Shown in pieces: positions 52,493 through 59,868 of a stretch of 64,000 nucleotides of DNA. The DNA comes from Nocardioides daeguensis (GTDB lineage: Bacteria > Actinomycetota > Actinomycetes > Propionibacteriales > Nocardioidaceae). The notes beneath the pieces are model-generated. The model saw nothing but the letters and a program-made list of their open reading frames with translations, was not told the DNA's origin and did not search any database. The translations under genes were made by a program, and so were the position numbers. The DNA is taken from positions 171,210 to 235,209 of the forward strand of contig NZ_JAHTKU010000003.1 in assembly GCF_019192965.1 (NCBI RefSeq), written 5' to 3'. Position 1 is the first letter of the stretch; the number at the start of each line of letters is the position of its first letter.

Positions 52493-54864
52493 AGATCGCG
52501 ATCGTCGGTGGCGGGCCCGGTGGGCTCTACTTCGCCACCCTGATGAAGACCCTCGACCCCAGCCACGACATCACTGTCTGGGAGCGCAACGCGCCCGACG
52601 ACACCTTCGGGTTCGGCGTCGTGTTCTCCGACGAGACCCTCGGCAGCATCGAGGGCGCCGACCAGGTCATCCACGACCGGATGGAGACCCGGTTCGCGCG
52701 CTGGACCGACATCGACGTCGAGTTCAACGGCACCCCCTTCACCGTGGGCGGCCAGGGCTTCGCCGCGATGTCGCGCAAGGAGCTGCTGCAGATCATGCAG
52801 GAGCGGGTCGCCGAGCTCGGCGTGAGCGTGCACTACCGCACCGAGGCCCCGGACCCCGACCAGCTGCGCGCGGAGTACGACCTCGTGCTCGCCGCCGACG
52901 GCCTCCACTCCGCCGTCCGCACCAAGTACGCCGACATCTTCCGGCCGACACTGGACCGGCGGGACAACAAGTACATCTGGTTCGGCACCGACCTCGTCTT
53001 CGAGGCCTTCCAGTTCTTCGTCAAGCAGACCGAGTTCGGCACCATGCAGATCCACGGCTACCCGTACTCGGCCGAGGGCTCGACGTTCATCGTGGAGATG
53101 CACGACGACGTGTGGCGCCGCGCCGGGCTGGACCGCACCGAGCACGAGCTCTTCGGGCCGGGCGTCTCCGACGAGTACGCCGTCGAGCGGATCGCCGAGA
53201 TCTTCGCCGACGAGCTGCAGGGCCACCGGATCCTCACCAACAACTCCAAGTGGCTCAACTTCCACACCGTCCGCAACGAGCGCTGGTACCACGACAACGT
53301 CGTGCTGCTCGGCGACGCCGCCCACACCGCGCACTTCTCGATCGGCTCGGGCACCAAGCTCGCCATGGAGGACGCGCTCGCGCTGGCCGCCTGCCTGCAC
53401 GAGCACCCGAGCGTCGAGGCCGCCCTGGCGGCGTACCAGACCGAGCGGAAGCCGGTGGTCGAGTCGACCCAGCGCGCGGCCCAGGCCTCGCTGGAGTGGT
53501 TCGAGAACATCGGCATGTACGCCGCCCAGGACCCCGCGCAGTTCGTCTTCAACCTGCTCACCCGCTCGCGCCGGATCACCTTCGAGAACCTCAAGGACCG
53601 CGACGCCGTCTTCGCCGGCCTGATGGAGAGCGAGTTCGCCCGCAACCAGGGCGGCGACGAGGCCGCACCGGCCATGTTCCAGCCCGTCCGGATCGGCGAG
53701 CTGGAGCTGAAGAACCGGGTCATGCTCTCGCCCATGGACCAGTACTGCGCCGTCGAGGGCGTGCCGACGGACTTCCACCTGGTGCACCTCGGCAGCAAGG
53801 CGCTCGGCGGCGCCGGGCTGGTGATGACCGAGATGACCTGCGTCTCCCCCGAGGGCCGGATCACGCCGGGCTGCCCGGGCCTGTGGACCGACGAGCAGGC
53901 CGCGGCATGGCGCCGGGTGACCGAGTTCGTGCACGCGAACAGCACCGCGAAGATCGGCACCCAGCTCGGCCACTCCGGCCGCAAGGGTTCGACGAAGCTG
54001 ATGTGGGACGGCATGGACGAGCCGCTCGAGGACGGCAACTGGGAGGTCGTCGGGCCCTCGCCGCTGCCGTACGGCCCCGGCTGCCACGTCCCGCGCGAGG
54101 CGACCCGGGCCGACCTGGACCGGGTCGTCGCCGACTTCGTGTCCGCGGCCCGGCGAGCCGTCGAGGCGGGCTTCGACCTCGTCGAGGTGCACGCGGCTCA
54201 CGGCTACCTGCTCTCCTCCTTCCTCTCCCCCGTCGCGAACCACCGCACCGACGAGTACGGCGGCTCGCTGGAGAACCGGCTGCGCTTCCCGATCGAGGTC
54301 TTCACCGCGGTCCGCGACGCGGTGCCCGCCGCGATCCCGGTGACCGTGCGCATCTCCGCCACCGACTGGATCCCGGACGGCAACACCGAGGACGACGCCG
54401 TCGAGATCGCCCGCGCCTTCATCGCCGCCGGAGCGGCCGCGATCGACGTCTCCTCCGGTCAGGTCGGCAAGGAGGAGCGGCCGGCGTTCGGCCGGTCCTA
54501 CCAGACCCCCTTCGCCGACAAGATCCGTCACCGGGTGGCCGAGCCCGCGGGCGTCAAGGTGATCGCGGTGGGCGCCATCTCGTCGTACGACGACGTCAAC
54601 TCGATCCTGCTCGCCGGTCGTGCCGACATCTGCGCACTGGGCCGCACCCACCTCTACGACCCGAGCTGGGCGCTGCACGCAGCCGCGGAGCAGGAGTACG
54701 TCGGCGCGGCCGCCGACTGGCCCGTGCAGTGGGCCGCCGGCCGCCGCCGGCCGCCGACGTCGCGCACCGACAAGGTCCCGCCCCGCCTGCAGCTGCTGCG
54801 CGAGGGCGAGACCGGCGCGGTGCACCTGCGGTGGACCCCGGCCCGGGCGCAGGCGACTTCCTGA
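52489..54864 (+). CDS. bifunctional salicylyl-CoA 5-hydroxylase / 2-aminobenzoyl-CoA monooxygenase-reductase-type fusion
   Basis: 791 aa. Residues 1-385 are a class A FAD monooxygenase: KIAIVGGGPGGLYFATLMK, DGLHSAVRTKY and the late LLGDAAHTAHFSIGSGTKLAMEDA. From about 400 an old-yellow-enzyme TIM barrel follows: MFQPVRIGELELKNRVMLSP, HSGRKGSTK, VEVHAAHGYLLSSFLSP and VIAVGAISSYDDVNSILLAGRAD. This fusion occurs in SdgC-type salicylyl-CoA 5-hydroxylase and in aminobenzoyl-CoA monooxygenase/reductase. It hydroxylates (and perhaps reduces) an ortho-substituted benzoyl-CoA with NAD(P)H and oxygen. Which substrate applies cannot be told by eye. Confidence 0.9.
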   Translation: MKIAIVGGGPGGLYFATLMKTLDPSHDITVWERNAPDDTFGFGVVFSDETLGSIEGADQVIHDRMETRFARWTDIDVEFNGTPFTVGGQGFAAMSRKELLQIMQERVAELGVSVHYRTEAPDPDQLRAEYDLVLAADGLHSAVRTKYADIFRPTLDRRDNKYIWFGTDLVFEAFQFFVKQTEFGTMQIHGYPYSAEGSTFIVEMHDDVWRRAGLDRTEHELFGPGVSDEYAVERIAEIFADELQGHRILTNNSKWLNFHTVRNERWYHDNVVLLGDAAHTAHFSIGSGTKLAMEDALALAACLHEHPSVEAALAAYQTERKPVVESTQRAAQASLEWFENIGMYAAQDPAQFVFNLLTRSRRITFENLKDRDAVFAGLMESEFARNQGGDEAAPAMFQPVRIGELELKNRVMLSPMDQYCAVEGVPTDFHLVHLGSKALGGAGLVMTEMTCVSPEGRITPGCPGLWTDEQAAAWRRVTEFVHANSTAKIGTQLGHSGRKGSTKLMWDGMDEPLEDGNWEVVGPSPLPYGPGCHVPREATRADLDRVVADFVSAARRAVEAGFDLVEVHAAHGYLLSSFLSPVANHRTDEYGGSLENRLRFPIEVFTAVRDAVPAAIPVTVRISATDWIPDGNTEDDAVEIARAFIAAGAAAIDVSSGQVGKEERPAFGRSYQTPFADKIRHRVAEPAGVKVIAVGAISSYDDVNSILLAGRADICALGRTHLYDPSWALHAAAEQEYVGAAADWPVQWAAGRRRPPTSRTDKVPPRLQLLREGETGAVHLRWTPARAQATS

Positions 54865-54875
54865 CATCACCGAGA

Positions 54876-55337
54876 ATGCCGGTCATGGACGACTCCGCCC
54901 GCGCCGCCGGCGTGTTCCGCACCCGTGTCGAGTGGATCGACACCGACGCGTCCGGGATCTACCACAACAGCACCGTGACCCGCTTCGTCGAGGCGGCCGA
55001 GGCCACGCTCATGCGCGAGCGTGGCCTCGGCGACTACTTCGCCAGCGCCCCGCGGGTGCGCTACGAGGCGGACTTCCTCGCTCCCCTGTTCTTCGGCCAG
55101 GAGGCGACGACCACGGTCTCGCTCGTCTCGATCGGCAGCTCCTCGATGACCTGGGAGTTCGAGGTCTGGGGCGAGGAGTTCGCGGGCCGTCCGCGCGCCG
55201 CGGCGGCACGAGGGCGCTACGTCACGGTGCACATGGGCACCGGCCGGGTGGCCGCGACGTCCGCGGACGGCACCCGGCGCAGCCGGCCCTGGCCGTCGGA
55301 CTGGGTCGCGGCGCTCACCGCGACTCCCGGCTCCTGA
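54876..55337 (+). CDS. 4-hydroxybenzoyl-CoA-thioesterase-like hot-dog protein
   Basis: 153 aa. Signature VEWIDTDASGIYHNSTVTRFVEA carries the Asp of the 4HBT active site; further on, PRVRYEADFLAPLFFGQE and SMTWEFEVWGEE. Hydrolyses aromatic acyl-CoA; next to the hydroxylase it could release the hydroxylated aromatic acid (for example gentisyl-CoA to gentisate). Start ATG 54876 or 54885. Follows the hydroxylase by 11 bases in the same operon. Confidence 0.87.
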   Translation: MPVMDDSARAAGVFRTRVEWIDTDASGIYHNSTVTRFVEAAEATLMRERGLGDYFASAPRVRYEADFLAPLFFGQEATTTVSLVSIGSSSMTWEFEVWGEEFAGRPRAAAARGRYVTVHMGTGRVAATSADGTRRSRPWPSDWVAALTATPGS

Positions 55338-55344
55338 GGGCAGA

Positions 55345-56169
55345 ATGCCGTCCGTGAGCAGCAAGGCACCGCAGTCCCGGACCACCGTCGTCACCTTCCT
55401 CGGCGCGGTGGTGCGTCCGCTCGGCGGCTGGATGCCGATCGCCGGTGCCGTCGACCTGCTGGCCGAGGTCGGCCTGGACGCGCCGGGGGTGCGCACGGCC
55501 GTCTTCCGGCTGAAGAAGAACGGCTGGCTCGACTCGGTGGCCCGCGACGGAGCGCGGGGCTACGCGCTGACCGACGAGGCCGATGCGACCCTGGCTGCCG
55601 GCGACGAGGTGATCTGGCACGCCCGGCGCCCCGCCGACCTCGCCGACGGCTGGTGCATCGTGCACTTCGGCGTCCCCGAGGCCAAGCGCGCCCAGCGCCA
55701 CCAGCTGCGCGCCCACCTGGCACACCTCGGCTTCGGCAACGCGGGCACCGCGCTGTGGATCGCGCCGGCACGGATGCGGCCGGCGGCCGAGCGGGCGATC
55801 GCGGAGCTCGACCTGGCCGAGCACGCCGCGATCTTCGTCGGTGGCTACCACGGGCCGCAGGACCTGACCGAGCTGCTGTACGGCTCCTGGGACCTCGAGG
55901 CGATCGACCAGGGCTACCGCGACTTCGTCGACGCCTACGGGCCGCGGGTCGACGAGCTCCGCGGGCTGCGGGGAGCGGCGGCGTTCGCCGCGTACCTCTC
56001 CGTCGTCGACACCTGGCGCAAGCTGCCCTTCCGCGATCCGGGCCTGCCCAGCGAGGTCCTCGACCCGAAGTGGTCGGCCCCCGAGGCCACCGAGCTCTTC
56101 GAGCGGCTCGTCGCGCTGCTGGAGAAGCCGGCGCTCAAGCACGCGAAGACGCACTGGCCCCAGCCCTGA
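55345..56169 (+). CDS. PaaX-family transcriptional repressor
   Basis: 274 aa. N-terminal wHTH (TVVTFLGAVVRPLGGWMPIAGAVDLLAEVGLDAPGVRTAVFRLKKNGWL) and the PaaX C-terminal domain with LRAHLAHLGFGNAGTALWIAP and YRDFVDAYGPRVDELRG. PaaX repressors respond to aryl-CoA esters such as phenylacetyl-CoA, so here a benzoyl-type CoA thioester made by the pathway is the likely signal (inference). Last gene of the FAH-tesB-hydroxylase-4HBT operon; in-frame GTG 55354 is an alternative start. Confidence 0.88.
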   Translation: MPSVSSKAPQSRTTVVTFLGAVVRPLGGWMPIAGAVDLLAEVGLDAPGVRTAVFRLKKNGWLDSVARDGARGYALTDEADATLAAGDEVIWHARRPADLADGWCIVHFGVPEAKRAQRHQLRAHLAHLGFGNAGTALWIAPARMRPAAERAIAELDLAEHAAIFVGGYHGPQDLTELLYGSWDLEAIDQGYRDFVDAYGPRVDELRGLRGAAAFAAYLSVVDTWRKLPFRDPGLPSEVLDPKWSAPEATELFERLVALLEKPALKHAKTHWPQP

Positions 56170-56184
56170 AGCAGGGCTGGGGCC
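56156..56184. terminator. perfect bidirectional terminator overlapping the paaX stop
   Basis: GGCCCCAGCCCTG pairs perfectly with CAGGGCTGGGGCC (13 bp) around the loop AAG, spanning the stop codon of the PaaX gene and facing the convergent LLM gene. Confidence 0.85.
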
Positions 56185-56203
56185 GGTGCGGGCTCGCGAC
56201 GGG

Positions 56204-57304
56204 TCAGAGGGCCTCGGGCCGCAGGCCCTTCTTCACCAGGCGCGGCATGACCTCCTCGGCGAAGTACTCGAGCTCGCCGACGTAGTCCACGAAGGCCATG
56301 GTGATGCCACCGAACCCGGCCTTCGCGAAGCGCTCGATCTCGTCGGCGACGTCGTCGGGCGAGCCGATCAGCGGGCAGGTGCCGTGTCCGGCGGCGAAGC
56401 GACTGCGGAAGTTCTCCAGCAGGTCCTTCGAGAACGACTGCGCGTGCAGGCCCTGCAGCCGCATCAGGTTGTCGACGGCGTCCCAGTCGGCGTTCTCGAC
56501 CGCGTAGTAGTGCAGGTACTCCTCCGCCTCCTTGCGGGTCGGGCGGCACACGACATGGGTCGGCGTGAGGACGCCCGCCTGGCGTCCGAGCGCGGCCGAG
56601 TTGGCCTGCAGCTCGGTGACGACGTCCGCCCCGTCCTCGGGACCGCCGACGATCGTGAAGACGAAGTCGGCGTTGCGGGCGGCGTACGCCTTGCCCTGCG
56701 CGGACGAGCCGGCGTTGAGGATCGGGAGCCGGCCGGCGGCCGGCTTGGGCACCGACTCGATGCCCTCGAGGTTCCAGAAGCGGCCCTTGATGTCGTACCG
56801 GCCCTCCCTGCTCCACAGCGTGTTCATCACGTCGATCCACTCCTGCGCCAGCTGGTAGCGCGAGTCGTGGTCCTGCGGCAGGTCGGCACCCATCGCGACG
56901 TACTCGGGCTGGTTCCACCCCGCGACGACGTTGACACCGATGCGGCCCGGCGCCATCTGGTCGATCGTCGCGAGCTGCTTGGCGACCACGGCCGGGTGGT
57001 TGAAGGCGGTGTGGATCGTCGCGAAGACGTTGAGCCGCTCGGTGTGGGCCAGGATCGCCGTCGCCCACGGGATGGGCTCGAGGACGCCCTCGTGGAAGTT
57101 GGTGTCACCGCCGTAGCCGATCCAGCGGGCGATCGGCAGCATGAAGTCGATGCCCGTCTCGTCGGCGAGCCGGGCCAGCCTGAGGTTGTCCTCCCAGGAG
57201 GCCGACCAGCGCTCGGGGATCGTGGTGACGGCGAGGCCGCCGGAGCAGTTGGCCGAGAACAGGCCGAGACGGAAGTGGTCGTTGTCGAGGATCGGGATGC
57301 TCAT
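56204..57304 (-). CDS. RutA-like LLM-class flavin-dependent monooxygenase
   Basis: 366 aa luciferase-like TIM barrel. Segments RLARLADETGIDFMLPIARW, GYGGDTNFHEGVLEP, PGRIGVNVVAGWNQPEYVAMG and LPILNAGSSAQGKAYAARNADFVF align with the RutA/DszA branch that uses FMN from a separate reductase. RutA-type enzymes open an amide or hetero-ring by flavin peroxide or N5-oxide chemistry. Downstream of its own reductase gene in a two-gene operon; likely oxygenation of an N-containing or aromatic intermediate. Confidence 0.88.
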   Translation of the reverse strand: MSIPILDNDHFRLGLFSANCSGGLAVTTIPERWSASWEDNLRLARLADETGIDFMLPIARWIGYGGDTNFHEGVLEPIPWATAILAHTERLNVFATIHTAFNHPAVVAKQLATIDQMAPGRIGVNVVAGWNQPEYVAMGADLPQDHDSRYQLAQEWIDVMNTLWSREGRYDIKGRFWNLEGIESVPKPAAGRLPILNAGSSAQGKAYAARNADFVFTIVGGPEDGADVVTELQANSAALGRQAGVLTPTHVVCRPTRKEAEEYLHYYAVENADWDAVDNLMRLQGLHAQSFSKDLLENFRSRFAAGHGTCPLIGSPDDVADEIERFAKAGFGGITMAFVDYVGELEYFAEEVMPRLVKKGLRPEAL

Positions 57305-57330
57305 GGTTTCTCCTGGGGTGGGTGGACGGG

Positions 57331-57810
57331 TCAGCGCTGGAGGGTCATGGGGACGACGTCGGCGGCGGCGGTCATGGCGTGGACCTCGCCGATCAGGTAG
57401 GTGTGGTCACCCACCGCGAACCGGTGCGCGACGCGGCACTCGAGTCGCAGCGGGACGTCGACCGGGAGGATCGGCATGCCGTCGAGCCCCGGCGTCCAGT
57501 CCAGGCCGGCGAACCGGTCGGAGGCCGAGGTCGCGAACCGGGTGATGAGGTCCGTCTGGTCGGCGGCGGCCACGTGGACGACGTAGCCGTCGGCCGCCAG
57601 CCACTCGTCGAGCTGGCTCGAGCGGTGGTCGATGCACCACCCGACCAGCGCCGGCTCGAGCGAGGTGGCGTGGAAGCTGTTGACGGTCTTGCCCACCGGT
57701 CCGTCGGGACCGAGCGCGGTGACGATGGCGACGCCGGTGGGCCAGCGAGCCAGCTGTCCGCGCAGCGCTGAGGGCGTCACATCGAGTGTGGTCGGGCTCA
57801 CACAGGTCAT
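57331..57810 (-). CDS. flavin reductase partner of the LLM monooxygenase
   Basis: 159 aa, split-barrel flavin reductase: ALRGQLARWPTGVAIVTALG, VGKTVNSFHATSLEPALVGWCI, and late GDHTYLIGEV. Supplies reduced FMN to the monooxygenase 26 bases downstream, as RutF or HpaC do. The start is the ATG at 57810 or the in-frame GTG at 57801. Divergent from the second AraC gene; a CCGGATAG-type direct repeat lies just upstream. Confidence 0.9.
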   Translation of the reverse strand: MTCVSPTTLDVTPSALRGQLARWPTGVAIVTALGPDGPVGKTVNSFHATSLEPALVGWCIDHRSSQLDEWLAADGYVVHVAAADQTDLITRFATSASDRFAGLDWTPGLDGMPILPVDVPLRLECRVAHRFAVGDHTYLIGEVHAMTAAADVVPMTLQR

Positions 57811-57843
57811 GCCAGAATCGTGGGACCGAGGTACGGGTCGTCG

Positions 57844-57878
57844 CTATCCGGTGGACGACAGCACTGTCCATTCCGCGC
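57844..57878 (-). promoter_or_regulatory. AraC-type direct-repeat operator of the flavin reductase-LLM operon
   Basis: On the minus strand half-sites GCGCGGAATGGACAG (from 57878) and TCGTCCACCGGATAG (from 57858) begin 20 bases apart, the spacing seen at the SDR and cyclase promoters. They share GCGC...GGAnAG and CCGGATAG cores. No clear -10 is seen after them. Confidence 0.5.
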
Positions 57879-57939
57879 AGACATGTCATGCTGTTGACGT
57901 TCGTTGGAGAGTTGCAATTTACCGACAGCAGGAGGGGCC

Positions 57940-58911
57940 ATGGCACGTGTCTCCACGCCACTCGGCTCGCACGGCGTGCTGCGCACCACCAACATCGACG
58001 ACGCGCGGGCGTCCGTGGCCGCCTCGCTCGCCCCGCACGAGCTCACCCCCATGCGCGAGAGCGAGCGGTTCCGGGCGCTGCACAACGCCGCCGAGCTGCA
58101 CCGGCTGAGCTTCCACTACATCGACTACGGCACCGAGGTCGAGGTCAGCGCCGACCGCCTGGACTTCCACCTGATCCAGATCCCCCTCGGCGGACTCAGC
58201 CACATCGTCGCCGGCGCGGAGTCGTTCACCGCCACCGCTCGGCGGGCCGCGATCACCGCCCCCGGAGAGCCGGTGCGGATGCGCTACTCGGCCGGCAACC
58301 CCCGGCTGATGGTCCGGATCACGCCCGACCTCCTGCGCGAGCGCCTCGACGTCGCGACGGCCGGCGGCCTCGTCGTACCCGAGCAGTCCGGCACCACCTT
58401 CGACATCACCCGCGGCGCCGGGCGCAGCTGGCGCGGCCTCGTCGACACCGTGCTGACCGACCTCGAGCGCGAGGACGGGCTCGCCGCCTCCCCGCTGGCC
58501 GCGGCGGCGCTGCAGCTCGCCGTCGTGGACGGGCTCATCGTCTCGCTCGCCGCCACGCCCGAGGAGGCCGTGGCCGAGCGCGCCGCCCCCGACCGGGTGA
58601 TCCGCCGCGCCGCGCGGCTGATCGAGGAGCACTGTGCCGAGCCGCTCGGGACCCTCGACATCGCCGAGGCGGTCGGCCTCTCGATCCGTGCGCTCCAGGC
58701 GGGGTTCAAGGCCCACCTCGACACGACACCGATGGCCTACGTGCGCCAGGCGCGACTCGAGCGGGTCCGCCAGTCGCTCTCCGACGGCTCCGTCCAGTCG
58801 GTCACCGAGGCCGCCTCGAAGTGGGGCATCGCCCACCTGGGCCGGCTCTCCGGCGACTACCGTGCCGCGTTCGGGGAGACGCCGAGCGAGACGCTGCAGC
58901 GCAACCGCTGA
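57940..58911 (+). CDS. AraC/XylS-family transcriptional activator (second of two)
   Basis: 323 aa from ATG 57940 with AGGAGGGG upstream. Sensor domain (ELHRLSFHYIDYGTEVEVSADRL, LIQIPLGGLSHI) resembling the first AraC protein of the island, and a C-terminal double HTH: LDIAEAVGLSIRALQAGFKAHL and VTEAASKWGIAHLGRLSGDYRAAFGETPSETL. It is flanked by two target-like promoters (flavin reductase on one side, cyclase-ior on the other). The paralogy suggests both AraC proteins read related effectors. Confidence 0.88.
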   Translation: MARVSTPLGSHGVLRTTNIDDARASVAASLAPHELTPMRESERFRALHNAAELHRLSFHYIDYGTEVEVSADRLDFHLIQIPLGGLSHIVAGAESFTATARRAAITAPGEPVRMRYSAGNPRLMVRITPDLLRERLDVATAGGLVVPEQSGTTFDITRGAGRSWRGLVDTVLTDLEREDGLAASPLAAAALQLAVVDGLIVSLAATPEEAVAERAAPDRVIRRAARLIEEHCAEPLGTLDIAEAVGLSIRALQAGFKAHLDTTPMAYVRQARLERVRQSLSDGSVQSVTEAASKWGIAHLGRLSGDYRAAFGETPSETLQRNR

Positions 58912-58940
58912 CCCGCGACGAGGCGGCCCACGCGATGTCA

Positions 58941-59002
58941 GCGCTTTCCGGCTGACCCACGCGTTTTCCGGATAGATGCGCTCCCCGAGCAGCGCCTACC
59001 GT
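58941..59002 (+). promoter_or_regulatory. AraC-type direct-repeat operator and -10 of the cyclase-ior operon
   Basis: GCGCTTTCCGGCTG (58941) and GCGTTTTCCGGATAG (58961) start 20 bases apart; TACCGT at 58997-59002 fits TANNNT and begins 21 bases after the second site. The start codon at 59057 is 82 bases from the site end, exactly as at the SDR operon. Confidence 0.65.
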
Positions 59003-59056
59003 CCTGCGACGACCGCGTGTGATGTGACCACGCTCACCCTTCGAAAGGTTGCCGCC

Positions 59057-59827
59057 ATGACCGCAGTTGACGCCCTCCTCGCCGGACTCGCCGCGGGCGA
59101 GGTCGAGATCGTCGATCTCACCGCCCCGCTCTCGCCCGAGACCCCGATCCTGCAGCTGCCCGCGCCGTTCGCGAACACCATCCCGCTCTCGCTCGAGGTC
59201 GTCTCGGACTTCGACGACGCCGGCCCGGCCTGGGGGTGGAACAACATCCACACCGGCGAGCACACCGGCACCCACCTCGACGCCCCGGTGCACTGGGCGA
59301 CGGGTCGCGACGGCTACTCCGTCGACGCCATTCCGCCGCAGCGCCTGATCGGTCCCGCGGTCGTCCTCGACTTCACCGCGGAGGCCACGCAGAACCCGGA
59401 CTTCCTGCTCGAGCCCGAGCACCTCGAGAAGCACGTCGCCAACAACGGCCCGCTCCCCGACGGCGCCTGGCTGGTCTTCCGCACCGGCTGGAGCCGCTTC
59501 AACAAGGACGCCGCCGCGTTCGCGAACGCCGACCAGGACGGGCCGCACACGCCCGGCGTCTCCGCCGCCGCCGCGCAGTGGCTGTCGCAATCGGCGATCA
59601 CCGGCTTCGCCGTCGAGACGGTCGGCGTCGACGCGGGCCAGGCCGGTGGCATGGAGCCGCCGTTCCCGGTGCACCACTTCCTGCTCGGCGCCAACAAGTT
59701 CGGCCTGACCCAGCTGCAGAACCTGGACCGGCTGCCGGCGACCGGCGCGGTGATCGTCGCCGCGCCGCTGCCGATCGTCGGAGGAACGGGCTCTCCGGCC
59801 CGGGTCCTCGCGATCGTCCCGGCCTGA
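59057..59827 (+). CDS. cyclase-family metal hydrolase (kynurenine formamidase / isatin hydrolase-like)
   Basis: 256 aa from ATG 59057 (GAAAGG upstream). The family motif HTGEHTGTHLDAPVHW supplies the metal-binding His/Asp set; IVDLTAPLSPETPILQLP is the typical N-terminus and PVHHFLLGANKFGLTQLQNL the C-terminal block. Members hydrolyse N-formylkynurenine, isatin or related amides. First gene of the operon with iorA and iorB; hydrolysis of an indole-derived ring or amide would fit. Confidence 0.87.
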   Translation: MTAVDALLAGLAAGEVEIVDLTAPLSPETPILQLPAPFANTIPLSLEVVSDFDDAGPAWGWNNIHTGEHTGTHLDAPVHWATGRDGYSVDAIPPQRLIGPAVVLDFTAEATQNPDFLLEPEHLEKHVANNGPLPDGAWLVFRTGWSRFNKDAAAFANADQDGPHTPGVSAAAAQWLSQSAITGFAVETVGVDAGQAGGMEPPFPVHHFLLGANKFGLTQLQNLDRLPATGAVIVAAPLPIVGGTGSPARVLAIVPA

Positions 59828-59868
59828 CCTCCCCCACCCGATCTCCCCCACCTGCAGGAAGGACCACG

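Noticed and set aside
49560..55337. Complete gentisate pathway
   Set aside because: Hydroxylase, thioesterase and FAH fit, but no recognisable gentisate 1,2-dioxygenase or maleylpyruvate isomerase is present; the single small cupin is too short for a standard gentisate dioxygenase.
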